Positions 28,185 through 36,776 of a DNA stretch of 64,000 bases are shown here, in pieces. The translations under genes were made by a program, and so were the position numbers. The notes under the pieces were generated by a model, which worked only from the letters and a program-made list of their open reading frames with translations, did no database searches and was not told the origin of the DNA. The DNA is from JAYFRE01 sp034926235 (GTDB lineage Bacteria; Pseudomonadota; Alphaproteobacteria; Rhodospirillales; Magnetospirillaceae), in NCBI GenBank assembly GCA_034926235.1, contig JAYFRE010000124.1:15807-79806 (forward strand), given 5' to 3'. Numbering within the stretch: position 1 is the first letter of the stretch; every line of letters starts with the position of its first letter.

Positions 28185-29249
28185 TCAAGGCCGGCATATC
28201 CGTTCAAGGGCAAGAAACGCGTTCAACACGGTCTGTTTGCGGTCCAGATTGACCGCTTCCGCCCGGGCGAACGACTGGATGATCTTGTCCCACAGCTCGC
28301 ACCAGCGATCAAGGCCAGCCTCCCGGATCAAACGCCATCCCTGCCCTGCATCCCGGTCGTCGCGGGATCCTCGCGCATGATCGGTGGCGGCGCGTCCCAG
28401 CCACCAGCCCAGCATGTCGGCGACGGAATGGAAGGCGTCGTCGTCTGCGGCAACCTTGTCTGCGAAAGCGTGCAAAGCCGGTATGTCAAGCTGCGGTACG
28501 GTGGAGAGAAGCGCCGTCATCTCCTCATAAAGCGCCAGTCCCCCCTGGGCCCGCAGATTGAGCGCTCGGCCGATGCTGCCTTCGGCCATGCGGATCGCCA
28601 GAGCGGCGTCCGTCGGCGACAGATCGGGTTCCGCGCGGCGCAACAAGGATTCGACGGCGCCATCGGACAAGGGATGCAAATCGAGACGGCGGCAACGCGA
28701 CCGGATCGTTGGCAACAAGCGGCCCGGATTATGGGACACCAGAAGCAGCAGTGAATTTCTGGGCGGTTCCTCAAGCACCTTTAAAAGAGCGTTGGCCGAG
28801 GAACGGTTCATGTCGTCGGCGGAATCGATGATGATGACGCGCCATCCGCCTTCGGCTGGCGTCAGCGACAAAAAACCGCCGATGCCCCGCACCTCTTCGA
28901 CGGGAATGTCTCCGCGCCGTCTTGCACCCTTTTCATCCGTTCCGGTGCGTTCCAGAACCTTGAGATCGGCATGTCCTCCCGCCGTGATTCGGTGCTGGAC
29001 CGGATCGTCCTCGGACACGGCCAGGCTGGCTGGAACATCGCCGAACAATCCGCCGCCCCGGTCCTGGGACAGGACAAAACGGGCGATACGCCAAGCCAGG
29101 GTCGCCTTGCCGATGCCTTTCAGCCCTGTAATCAGCCAGGCGTGAGGCATGCGCCCCGCGTTCCAGGCTTCCAGGAAGGCGGCTTCGGCCCTGTCATGGC
29201 CGATCAAATCGAAAGTGGTGCGGGGTAAGGCCGAGTCGATATCACTCAT
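28185..29249 (-). CDS. holB: DNA polymerase III subunit delta prime
   Basis: Clamp-loader subunit. The 354 residues begin with a Walker A-like GLKGIGKA, in which the usual Ser/Thr after Lys is Ala, so ATP binding is probably lost as is normal for delta prime. LLKVLEEPP and the SRC motif (IRSRCRRL) that triggers ATP hydrolysis in the partner subunit are present. In relatives tmk lies directly upstream; here tmk is more than 3 kb away, separated by an inserted block. Confidence 0.94.
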   Translation of the reverse strand: MSDIDSALPRTTFDLIGHDRAEAAFLEAWNAGRMPHAWLITGLKGIGKATLAWRIARFVLSQDRGGGLFGDVPASLAVSEDDPVQHRITAGGHADLKVLERTGTDEKGARRRGDIPVEEVRGIGGFLSLTPAEGGWRVIIIDSADDMNRSSANALLKVLEEPPRNSLLLLVSHNPGRLLPTIRSRCRRLDLHPLSDGAVESLLRRAEPDLSPTDAALAIRMAEGSIGRALNLRAQGGLALYEEMTALLSTVPQLDIPALHAFADKVAADDDAFHSVADMLGWWLGRAATDHARGSRDDRDAGQGWRLIREAGLDRWCELWDKIIQSFARAEAVNLDRKQTVLNAFLALERICRP

Positions 29250-29323
29250 GAGGCGGCTATTCTAGCCAAGGACGAAACCGGCTGACAACCGGAGGACGGG
29301 CTTTTATCCGTTGATGACCTGTT

Positions 29324-29800
29324 TCAGCCCCGTCTGGGGCGCTGCATCATCAGTTCGCGCCGAATCCGTTGCAGCATTCCCTTCATGCCGATCATCCGTT
29401 CTTCCCGGGTTTCATAGGCGGCAAGCAAATCGCCATAAATCCGGGATGCCATCTGCACCAAAAGAATCGGCGGCAAAGCCGCTTTTTCATGATGGTAAAT
29501 TTCGACGATTCCCTCGGCGATGCGACAAAGCAGCATTTCGTCGATCGCGCTGCCCAAGGCATTGGGAAAGGTGTTGGCATCCAGGGTGATCGGTCCTTGC
29601 CCTTTGAGCAGCCATTGCGGACTGATGTCGGGGAATTTTTCGCATATTTTTTGCAAAAACGAGGCATCGACCCGGTTTTCATCGCGTTCATAGCGTTGAA
29701 CGGTCTTCAGCCCCACATCGAGCATCCGGGCGAACGCATCCTGGGACAGGTGAGCCCTGACTTTCCGGATTCGTCCGCCAAGTGTTTCGGCTCCGGTCAT
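29324..29800 (-). CDS. XRE/Cro-CI family HTH regulator
   Basis: A 158-residue protein with an N-terminal Cro/CI helix-turn-helix at about residues 7-65 (LSQDAFARMLDVGLKTVQRYE), followed by WLLKGQG, a common end to such domains, and a helical C-terminal part with no known sensor domain. The ATG at 29800 has AGGGG six bases upstream. It lies in the block inserted between holB and tmk, next to an array of inverted repeats that are plausible autoregulatory operators. No phage genes accompany it. Confidence 0.85.
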   Translation of the reverse strand: MTGAETLGGRIRKVRAHLSQDAFARMLDVGLKTVQRYERDENRVDASFLQKICEKFPDISPQWLLKGQGPITLDANTFPNALGSAIDEMLLCRIAEGIVEIYHHEKAALPPILLVQMASRIYGDLLAAYETREERMIGMKGMLQRIRRELMMQRPRRG

Positions 29801-29905
29801 CCTATGCCCCTGGCTGTCGGTATCCACGCGTGGGACCGTTGTTTGAAGAATCGAAAAGTCAGAGATTTCTACCCGTTATCGTACACACGATATACGCGAG
29901 TTCCA

Positions 29906-29927
29906 AAGACAAGGACAATTTTGTCTT
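29906..29927. promoter_or_regulatory. Operator-like dyad 1 upstream of the XRE gene
   Basis: AAGACAA (29906-29912) and TTGTCTT (29921-29927) form an inverted repeat with an eight-base spacer, which itself contains part of a second dyad (GACAA-TT-TTGTC, 29914-29925). It lies about 106 bases upstream of the XRE start codon and recurs in part in the next feature. Confidence 0.5.
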
Positions 29928-29956
29928 GTATTTAGGACTGAAATGCCTAGTCGCCC

Positions 29957-29985
29957 TTGACAAATGAGACTGTTTTGTCTTATCC
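29957..29985. promoter_or_regulatory. Operator-like dyad 2 with overlapping -35/-10-like boxes
   Basis: GACAAA (29959-29964) and TTTGTC (29974-29979) form an inverted repeat sharing the TTGTC core with dyad 1. TTGACA at 29957 followed after 17 bases by TTATCC resembles a plus-strand promoter lying across the dyad. No gene is clearly served by it. Confidence 0.4.
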
Positions 29986-30083
29986 AGGGTGTGGCAGAGG
30001 GCAGTGGGGGAACGCTTTGTCCAAGGGTTCCAGGACAAAACGGGTTGAGTTCTGGGCGACACATTTTCAGCCGGAACGAGACA

Positions 30084-30123
30084 TTCTGTCTTTTGCTATC
30101 GATGAGGATGGCAAAAGACAGAA
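30084..30123. repeat. 13-bp perfect inverted repeat
   Basis: TTCTGTCTTTTGC (30084-30096) and GCAAAAGACAGAA (30111-30123) are perfect reverse complements around a 14-base spacer. No T-run follows on either side, so it is not a standard terminator. It contains a TGTCTT core like the dyads near 29920 and 29975. Confidence 0.7.
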
Positions 30124-30447
30124 AATTCCCGTCACCCGTGTAAAGCAGACTCGGAAGAACATCTTATTTCCTTTTTCCCTGTTGCCATCTTTAGGTGGCT
30201 TTTCCTGTAAACGGGGCGTTTTTTCCTAGATTCCCTCACCCTCCGGGCGATCAAAGCCGGGGGATTCCTTATGGCTGCCGCGAAGATTATAAGCCGATAA
30301 TATTTATCGACAATAATTTTTGCTGCCTATGTTCCGGCCTGGTTCCCAATAAATATTAGAAATACGCCTCAAGTATGGATGAATAATATTTATGTAATTT
30401 TAGAATTTATATTTGTTTTTCCTATATAAAATAGGAAGGAGGTGTAG

Positions 30448-32139
30448 ATGATAAGCTATTTCTTTGGGCTAAGGTCCAAGATTAAATTATCAATTATATT
30501 TTCGTTTATATTGTCTGTGGTCCTCATTATGGGGGTCATCATTTCAGGTCGCGTAGACGCCATACGGACCACCACGGCGTCGAATGATTTCACGCAGGAC
30601 GTCATTCGTGAGATCGAGACCATGAAAATGGGCATGATCGATCAGATATCAGGGCTTCGCGCCTATATGATCTCGTCGGACAGGGCGGATCTCGATTCCT
30701 ACAAAACCGGATGGGACAATTTCACGGCCGCCCGGTCCAGAATAGAGACCATGGCTCGGCACAATCAGCGGCAAGCCCAGCTCGCAAAGGAAATCTGGGA
30801 ACACGCCAATGATTGGAAACGCGATGTCGCGGACCCGGTCCTTGCCCTGATGCAATCGTCTGATGGGATCCGAGAAGCCTACAAGCTGGAATCCTCGGTC
30901 GTCGCCCAACGGTCCTGGAGCATGGTGATCGGCAAAATCGATGAAATGGCGCGCATCGAGGCTGAATTATTGACCAAGCGCAGCGCCATACAGCAGGCGG
31001 CCATGGACATGACCGATTATACGGTCCGGTCCGGAATCGGAGCTGCGATCGTTATTTCCATCCTTTCCGGTTTCCTGTTGTTGGCCTCTCTGGTCACGCC
31101 GATACGCCGCATGACGGAAATCATGGGACGGCTCTCGCACGGCGACACGTCGGTTTCCATTGCCTATCTGGATCGTCCGGACGAGGTCGGGGCCATGGCG
31201 TGCGCGATTGAAATCTTCAAGCAGAACGCCATCGACATGGAATCCTTGCGGCAAGAACGTGAAACGGCCCTCGCCCGCACTGCCGACGAACGGCATGCGA
31301 TGATGGTGGTCTTGGCCGACCGTTTTGAAACCAGCGTGATGGGAATCGTCAAGACCGTTTCCTCTTCGGCGGTCCAGTTGCAAGCGACCGCGCAAAGCTT
31401 GTCGGACGGTGCGCATAAGAGCGGCAGCCGGGCCAGCAGCGTGTCAGCGGCATCCGAGCGGTCATCGCGCAATGTCCAGACCGTTGCCACCGCAGCCGAG
31501 GAGTTATCGGCTTCGATCGCCGATATCAGCCATCAGGTCACTCAGGCGGCCGAGATTTCCTCGACGGCGGCGCAAGAGGCATCGTTGGCCAACGGCATGG
31601 TCGAGGGACTTTCTCAGGCGGCGGAACGCATCGGCGCCGTGGTCAGCCTGATCAATGATATCGCCAGCCAGACGAATTTGTTGGCGCTGAATGCGACCAT
31701 CGAGGCGGCCAGGGCCGGCGACGCCGGCAAGGGATTCGCCGTTGTCGCGGGCGAGGTCAAGGATCTGGCCAATCAGACCGCTCGGGCTACGGGCGAGATC
31801 GCGGGCCAGATCACCACGGTGCAGGACGAAACGGACAAGGCCGTGCAAGCCATCAAGGGCGTCGGTGCGATCATCGAAAAAGTTCGGGAAATTTCAGGCG
31901 GTATCGCTGCGGCGGTCGAAGAACAAGGGGCGGCTACGAAGGAAATCGCCCGCACGGTCGAAGAGGTTGCTCAAGGAGCCCAGGAAGTGTCGTCGAATGT
32001 CGCCGACATCACCGATTCAGCGCTCTCCATTGTCGGCGCTTCGGATCAATTATTGTCGGCGGCAACCGATCTGGCCGCGAATTCGGCGAATTTACGCCAG
32101 GAGGTGACGGAGTTTCTGACGGAAATCCGGTCCCGATAA
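30448..32139 (+). CDS. Methyl-accepting chemotaxis protein
   Basis: Inner-membrane chemoreceptor of 563 residues. TM1 lies at about 13-35, a periplasmic helical sensor region of about 155 residues follows (resembling CHASE3 or four-helix-bundle types, ligand unknown), TM2 is at about 193-215, then HAMP and a long coiled-coil signalling domain. The hairpin tip is intact: [20 protein letters not shown] then [16 protein letters not shown] very strong ribosome site AAGGAGGTG precedes the ATG. The gene is oriented against its neighbours and its upstream region is AT-rich, in keeping with insertion between holB and tmk. Confidence 0.95.
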   Translation: MISYFFGLRSKIKLSIIFSFILSVVLIMGVIISGRVDAIRTTTASNDFTQDVIREIETMKMGMIDQISGLRAYMISSDRADLDSYKTGWDNFTAARSRIETMARHNQRQAQLAKEIWEHANDWKRDVADPVLALMQSSDGIREAYKLESSVVAQRSWSMVIGKIDEMARIEAELLTKRSAIQQAAMDMTDYTVRSGIGAAIVISILSGFLLLASLVTPIRRMTEIMGRLSHGDTSVSIAYLDRPDEVGAMACAIEIFKQNAIDMESLRQERETALARTADERHAMMVVLADRFETSVMGIVKTVSSSAVQLQATAQSLSDGAHKSGSRASSVSAASERSSRNVQTVATAAEELSASIADISHQVTQAAEISSTAAQEASLANGMVEGLSQAAERIGAVVSLINDIASQTNLLALNATIEAARAGDAGKGFAVVAGEVKDLANQTARATGEIAGQITTVQDETDKAVQAIKGVGAIIEKVREISGGIAAAVEEQGAATKEIARTVEEVAQGAQEVSSNVADITDSALSIVGASDQLLSAATDLAANSANLRQEVTEFLTEIRSR

Positions 32140-32235
32140 ATTCCCCGGAAGCTGGGCGGTGTGAAAATGATGGATTCTGCCGGGCGGTTTCAGGCAACGT
32201 ATCACTCTGCTCTGCCCAATAAGCGGGATTCCACC

Positions 32236-32631
32236 ATGGCCAATCCTCCGGATGTCGATCCCAAATTGATCGAGGCGTTTCATCTGATGTGGGGACGCTA
32301 CCCCGCTCCAGCTTCTCTGGTGCATAAAAGCAAATGGATCGTCGCCGTCAATCAATCCTGCCGGCAAGGCGGTCGGGAGCCGGGAATGATCTGTGCCACC
32401 TGGAATCGTCCCGAAATTCATCGGGGATGTCTGGCCGCCCGGACCTTACGGGAACAAACGGCCCTGTCGAAACTGGTCCGGATCGGGGATGTGGGGTTCA
32501 AGGTTTATTGGCTGCCGATCGATGGATATCCCGATTTCTATGTCCATTTCGCCACGGAATCGGAACGGATGGCGGATGATCCGACGGCAGACGGGTGCGA
32601 TTGCGCAGAAAGTGGCTGCTGTCCGGTTTAG
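32236..32631 (+). CDS. Hypothetical protein with Cys-rich C-terminus
   Basis: A small protein, 131 residues from ATG 32236 (MANPPDVDPKL), or 156 from a GTG at 32161. No family was recognised. The body is mixed helical with several aromatic residues, and the tail has the pattern CDCAESGCCP, suggesting metal binding or disulfides. It follows the chemoreceptor closely in the same direction and may be co-transcribed with it. It converges with tmk, separated by 22 bases. Confidence 0.55.
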   Translation: MANPPDVDPKLIEAFHLMWGRYPAPASLVHKSKWIVAVNQSCRQGGREPGMICATWNRPEIHRGCLAARTLREQTALSKLVRIGDVGFKVYWLPIDGYPDFYVHFATESERMADDPTADGCDCAESGCCPV

Positions 32632-32653
32632 TCTTCGGGCCGCATAGCGCCCC

Positions 32654-33286
32654 TTATACGGTTGGCAACCGGGTTTCGACGGCCTGCTCTACGGCGCTTC
32701 GGATCGATTCGATATCGCCCGTCGCCGGAATGACGAAGCAGCGTTCGGGTTCGGCCCGCGCGATTTCAAGAAAACCGGCGCGCAGCCTTTCGTGAAAAGA
32801 AACGCCCATCCGTTCATAGCGGTTTTCGGAATCGCCCCGCTGCGCCGCTCTCCTCAACCCTTCCTCAACCGGGAGATCCAGGATCAGGGTCAAATCGGGT
32901 TTGAAATCTCCGACCACCAGATCGTAAACCATCCGGATCTTATCCAGGGCCAGGCCATGGCCATAGCCTTGATAGGCCATGGTGGAATCTGCGAACCGGT
33001 CGGACAGGACCCAGATTCCCCGGTCGAGAGCCGGCCAGACCGTGCGCACGAGATGATCACGCCGTGCTGCGAAATGAAGCAGCATCTCGCTCATGCCGTC
33101 CCAGCGTCCGACCGCGCCATCGACCAGAAGCTTGCGGATTTCTTCGGCGCCGGGAGCCCCGCCCGGTTCGCGCGTTACCAGAACCTCTTTCCCGCGCATG
33201 CGCAGGAAAGAGGCCAGAAACGCCAATTGAGTCGATTTTCCCGCTCCCTCCCCGCCTTCGACGGTGATGAAGCGTCCCTTCGCCAT
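32654..33286 (-). CDS. tmk: Thymidylate kinase
   Basis: Phosphorylates dTMP to dTDP. From ATG 33286 the product is 210 residues with the P-loop GGEGAGKST (11-19), the DR[FYW] motif in LSDRFADSTMAYQG and the LID region RAAQRGDSENRYE. Its start shares one base with the dacC stop (TGATG). In related genomes holB follows directly; here the holB gene is displaced by the chemoreceptor block, so tmk now ends the dacC-tmk unit. Confidence 0.95.
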   Translation of the reverse strand: MAKGRFITVEGGEGAGKSTQLAFLASFLRMRGKEVLVTREPGGAPGAEEIRKLLVDGAVGRWDGMSEMLLHFAARRDHLVRTVWPALDRGIWVLSDRFADSTMAYQGYGHGLALDKIRMVYDLVVGDFKPDLTLILDLPVEEGLRRAAQRGDSENRYERMGVSFHERLRAGFLEIARAEPERCFVIPATGDIESIRSAVEQAVETRLPTV

Positions 33287-34446
33287 CAGGAGGGCGGTCC
33301 CCACAGGATCTGACTGATCATCGCTCCGATCCGCCGGATGAAGCCCAGCTTTTCCGCATCGGCACCAGCGATCAGGGGACGTTGCAAAGGGGCCATGCCC
33401 GGCGCTTCCACCGTCAGCATGCCGACCCTGGCGCCCTTCTTGATCGGCGCTTTCAACGGACCGTCATAGCTGGCCACGACCCTCATGTTCGGTCGCGCGG
33501 TACGGTTCAACGTCACCTCGACTGGTGTTTCCACCGTCAGCGGGATCTTCGCCGGATTGCCCAGCCATGTTTCGGCCTCGGCTACCACATCGCCGGGGTT
33601 GAACAACAGATAATTGTTGAAGTCGCGGAAAGCCCATTCGATCAGACGCCGCGATTCGTCGGCCCTGGATTTACCGTCGGGCAACCCGTTCAACACGACG
33701 ATGACGCGCCGTCCATCCCGGATCGCCGATCCGGTCAGCCCGAAGCCGCCGGCTTCGCTATGGCCGGTTTTAAGCCCATCTGCGCCGGCGATATTCTGCC
33801 AGAGCAGCGGGTTGCGGTTGCCCTGGCGGATGCCGTGAAAGGCGAACTCCTTTTCGGCGAAGATCGGATAATATTCTGGGAAATCGCGGATAAGATGCGC
33901 CGCCAGCAGCGAAAGATCGCGCGCGGTCATCTGATGTCCTTCTTCCGGCCAACCGCTGGCGTTCTTGAAGGTGCTGTGGGTCAGACCGATCTGGCGCGCC
34001 CGGCGGGTCGCCTCTTCCGCGAACGCTTCCTCGCTTCCCGACAAACCTTCGGCGATGACCGAGCAGGCATCGTTGCCCGACTGGATGATGATGCCCCGCA
34101 AAAGATCATCCACACTGGCCTGCGAATTCACCGGCAGGAACATCAGCGAGCCGCCGCTGCGGTAGTGCTTGCGCCAGGCCGATTCGGAAACAGGCAGTAT
34201 GTCCGATCCCTTGAGACTGCCTTCCTTGAGGCGCGACAAGACCTGATAGACGGTCATCAGCTTGCTCATCGAGGATGGCGTCATCAATTCATCGGCATTC
34301 TTTTCCATCAGGACGGTGCCGGTATTGTAATCGACGACGATAGCCTGACGCGCCACGGTGTCGATTCCCTGGGCAAAAGAGGGAGACACAACCGCGAGCA
34401 GAAAAGCGACGCTGGTCAGACGGATGGATGCTAGCGATCTAAACAA
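33286..34446 (-). CDS. dacC: D-alanyl-D-alanine carboxypeptidase (PBP5/6 type)
   Basis: Periplasmic penicillin-binding protein that trims peptidoglycan pentapeptides. A signal peptide ends near SPSFAQG (about residue 26). The serine-peptidase triad is complete: S59xxK62, S123-G-N125 and K226-T-G228. A C-terminal beta-rich domain and an amphipathic end (IRRIGAMISQILWG) follow, as expected for membrane association. It is translationally coupled to tmk. The dacA/dacC name choice is conventional; the class is secure. Confidence 0.93.
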   Translation of the reverse strand: MFRSLASIRLTSVAFLLAVVSPSFAQGIDTVARQAIVVDYNTGTVLMEKNADELMTPSSMSKLMTVYQVLSRLKEGSLKGSDILPVSESAWRKHYRSGGSLMFLPVNSQASVDDLLRGIIIQSGNDACSVIAEGLSGSEEAFAEEATRRARQIGLTHSTFKNASGWPEEGHQMTARDLSLLAAHLIRDFPEYYPIFAEKEFAFHGIRQGNRNPLLWQNIAGADGLKTGHSEAGGFGLTGSAIRDGRRVIVVLNGLPDGKSRADESRRLIEWAFRDFNNYLLFNPGDVVAEAETWLGNPAKIPLTVETPVEVTLNRTARPNMRVVASYDGPLKAPIKKGARVGMLTVEAPGMAPLQRPLIAGADAEKLGFIRRIGAMISQILWGPPS

Positions 34447-34522
34447 TTCAACCTCGAATCCATTGTTCGTCTTGAGGAGAAGATTGGGACCCCGAACGAT
34501 CGGTCCACAATAAACAAAGGGG

Positions 34523-35467
34523 TCAGTCTACAACGATTTTTGCTTCCGGATAACCGTTTGAAATTACTTTTTCCAGAAGCGTATCCGCGTCGGCGACCGT
34601 TTCGATCGGTCCCATCCTGACCCGGAAGAACGTACCCCTTCCGGTTTGCACCTGGGTGATCCAGGCTTTTCCGACCGGAGACAGAGCCGCGACCGTCCGG
34701 TTCGCGTTGTCGAATTGCGAAAAAGCCCCGGCCTGAAGATAGACCCGCGTAGATTTGACGACGGCCATTTCCACCTGCCCGGTGGGTGTGGCAGGAACCG
34801 GAGCGGCCAGGGTTCGTTCCGGCGGCGGCGGTGAGGCCGTTACCGGGCGGGCTTTTTCCCGGCTGCCGGGTACGGGCAAGGTCTCCGCAACGACGCTTTC
34901 CCGCGGTGCAGCGGCGGGTTGCGGCGCTATGGTTCCGCCCTTGGCCTGCAACGCGATCGCACGGCTTTCTTCGGCCATGATCTGGACCCGCACCCGGGCA
35001 GTGCCGGTCGCCTCCATGCCCAAAAGCTGCGCCGACCGGCGGGACAGATCGATGATCCGGCCATGGGCGAAAGGACCGCGGTCATTCACCCTGATCACCA
35101 GGGACCGCCCGTTTTCCAGATTGGTGACGCGCACAAGACACGGCATCGGCAAGGTCCGGTGGGCCCCGGTGATGGCGTTCTGGTCGAACGATTCGCCATT
35201 GGCGGTGCTCTTACCGTGGAAATTCGGCCCGTACCAGGAGGCGATGCCGGTTTCGTCGTACTCATAATCCTCGGCCGGGTAGTACCAGACGCCCTGGATC
35301 TGATAAGGGTTGCCGATCTTATAGCCGCCGGTCGAACCATCCTGGGATGGCTGTGTCGCACCCTTGATCGCATGCGAGGCCAGCTTCATTTCAGAACAGG
35401 CCCCCAACAGCAGCGGCAGCCCTATGATCAGGGCAAGGACGCAGGTGGGAGAAAGGTTTCCCCTCAT
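34523..35467 (-). CDS. rlpA: RlpA-like septal lytic transglycosylase with SPOR domain
   Basis: Outer-membrane lipoprotein that cleaves denuded peptidoglycan at the septum. It has a signal peptide with lipobox ending at Cys24 (LLGAC), a double-psi beta-barrel at about 70-165 with ETGIASWYGPNFHGKSTANG and VRVNDRGPFAHGRIIDLS, a Pro-rich linker (about 178-232) and a C-terminal SPOR domain (about 238-314). Total 314 residues. It lies between mltB and dacC, a peptidoglycan-remodelling cluster. Confidence 0.94.
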   Translation of the reverse strand: MRGNLSPTCVLALIIGLPLLLGACSEMKLASHAIKGATQPSQDGSTGGYKIGNPYQIQGVWYYPAEDYEYDETGIASWYGPNFHGKSTANGESFDQNAITGAHRTLPMPCLVRVTNLENGRSLVIRVNDRGPFAHGRIIDLSRRSAQLLGMEATGTARVRVQIMAEESRAIALQAKGGTIAPQPAAAPRESVVAETLPVPGSREKARPVTASPPPPERTLAAPVPATPTGQVEMAVVKSTRVYLQAGAFSQFDNANRTVAALSPVGKAWITQVQTGRGTFFRVRMGPIETVADADTLLEKVISNGYPEAKIVVD

Positions 35468-35506
35468 ATGGTATTTCCCGGCGGCGTTCGGTACAGATGT
35501 TGTAGA

Positions 35507-36505
35507 CTAGTGCGTACCGATCGCATCGGCAAGAGTTCCCGCCGCCAAGGCGAAAAAGGTGGATTTGTTCCACCGCATGAAAACCTGGAAATTATTCCCG
35601 ACGAGGTAAAGCGGTCCCGTCCCGCGATCATTCCCTTTCCCTGCCTCGGCCCGGATCAGGAATGCATCGCCCTCTCCCGGCGCAAGAGGCGTACCGTCGG
35701 CATTGCGCAAGCCGAGCCGCGCCCATTCGGCCAGACCTCTTTTCTGGTCGGCGCCGATCAGGATTTCGGCGATGCCATGTTCGGGCGGCAGGACGCGCCG
35801 TCCCCAGCCTTGCGCCGGGTCCCAACCCGCACGCGACAGATAATTCGCGGCGGAAGCAAAGACATCGGCGCGATTGGTCCATATATCCGCCTTGCCGTCG
35901 CCGTCCCAATCCACGGCGTAGCTGAGATAGGTGGACGGCATGAACTGGCATTGCCCCATGGCTCCGGCCCAGGACCCGGTCATTTCCACCACCGATAGAT
36001 TGTTCCGGTCGATCATGGTCAGCGCATTCATCAATTCGCCCCGGAAATAACGGCCGCGCCGGCCGTCATAAGCCAAGGTCGCCAGGGCGTGAACGGTCTC
36101 GAAATTTCCCGTTATCCGTCCGAAATCGCTTTCGATTCCCCACATGGCCACGATCACCGGCGCGGGCACGCCATACCGCTCGGCCACCGCATCCAGAAGC
36201 GGACGCTCTTCAGCCAGAAGCGCCCGGCCCCGGGCGATGCGCTGGGGCGAAACCACGCGCGCTATATAGCTGTCGAAGGTCATCGAGAATTCGGGCTGTT
36301 TACGGTCCAACTCCAGAACTCGATCGATCGGTTGGACGCCGGCCAGCGCGGTATCCACGGTTTCCGGGCGGATGCCCTTTTGGATCGCTTCTGCCTTGAA
36401 ATCGTTCAGCCAAATCTGGAAATCACCGGCGGCTCGCGCCGGGATGGTCCCGGCGGACATCAAGATCAGGGCGGACAAACACCCGATGATCCATGATCGC
36501 TGCAT
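35507..36505 (-). CDS. Lytic murein transglycosylase, MltB type
   Basis: Periplasmic enzyme that cleaves peptidoglycan glycan strands. A signal peptide ends near PARAAG (26-27). The catalytic Glu125 lies in MWGIESDFGRITGNF, and GSWAGAMGQCQFMPSTYLSYAVDWDGDG is conserved in the MltB family. The 332-residue length is typical. The recombinase reading frame from the neighbouring element overruns its first 83 bases in another frame on the same strand. Confidence 0.93.
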   Translation of the reverse strand: MQRSWIIGCLSALILMSAGTIPARAAGDFQIWLNDFKAEAIQKGIRPETVDTALAGVQPIDRVLELDRKQPEFSMTFDSYIARVVSPQRIARGRALLAEERPLLDAVAERYGVPAPVIVAMWGIESDFGRITGNFETVHALATLAYDGRRGRYFRGELMNALTMIDRNNLSVVEMTGSWAGAMGQCQFMPSTYLSYAVDWDGDGKADIWTNRADVFASAANYLSRAGWDPAQGWGRRVLPPEHGIAEILIGADQKRGLAEWARLGLRNADGTPLAPGEGDAFLIRAEAGKGNDRGTGPLYLVGNNFQVFMRWNKSTFFALAAGTLADAIGTH

Positions 36506-36688
36506 TCCTAGAGACTCCCTTCATGAGGAACCGGAAGGTTTGTGTTCTGGCACACTCCATCCCGTTCGGCAATGGCATGAACCATAAGAACTTCTCACTG
36601 CAAGACTCGACGCCGGAAGATGAAACAGGTAGAAAACCTCGCCCGTCCGGTGGCTCCATGCCGGTCGGCGGCCTTGATCGAGGCCTTG

Positions 36689-36776
36689 GGAAGGGTGGCA
36701 GAGCGGTCGATTGCAGCGGTCTTGAAAACCGCCGATGGGCAACCATCCGTGGGTTCGAATCCCACCCCTTCCGCCA
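36689..36776 (+). tRNA. tRNA-Ser (anticodon UGA)
   Basis: 88 bases with encoded CCA (36774-36776). The acceptor arm 36689-36695 pairs with 36766-36772. The anticodon arm GCGGT-CTTGAAA-ACCGC carries TGA at 36723-36725, and the long variable arm CGATGG-GCAA-CCATCCG marks a class II serine tRNA. Its 3' end is the junction with the conjugative element. Confidence 0.97.
36749..36776. other. Probable attachment site (attL) in the tRNA-Ser 3' end
   Basis: The T-arm to CCA segment of tRNA-Ser lies where chromosomal genes give way to element genes, and a site-specific recombinase gene starts on its other side. The exact core cannot be set because the opposite end of the element is outside the window. 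Confidence 0.6.

Larger units (their letters stand above)
29828..30447. other. Long non-coding gap between XRE regulator and chemoreceptor
   Basis: About 620 bases with no convincing gene. The first half holds inverted repeats built on GACAA/TTGTC-like cores. The part from about 30290 onward is strongly AT-rich and contains the dyad CGATAA/TTATCG (30295-30309). The chemoreceptor's ribosome site closes the gap. A 90-codon frame on the plus strand lacks a ribosome site and family features, so it is not called. Confidence 0.7.

Noticed and set aside
29957..30229. 90-codon plus-strand frame in the XRE-chemoreceptor gap
   Set aside because: TTG start, no ribosome site, no family pattern and it runs across inverted repeats.
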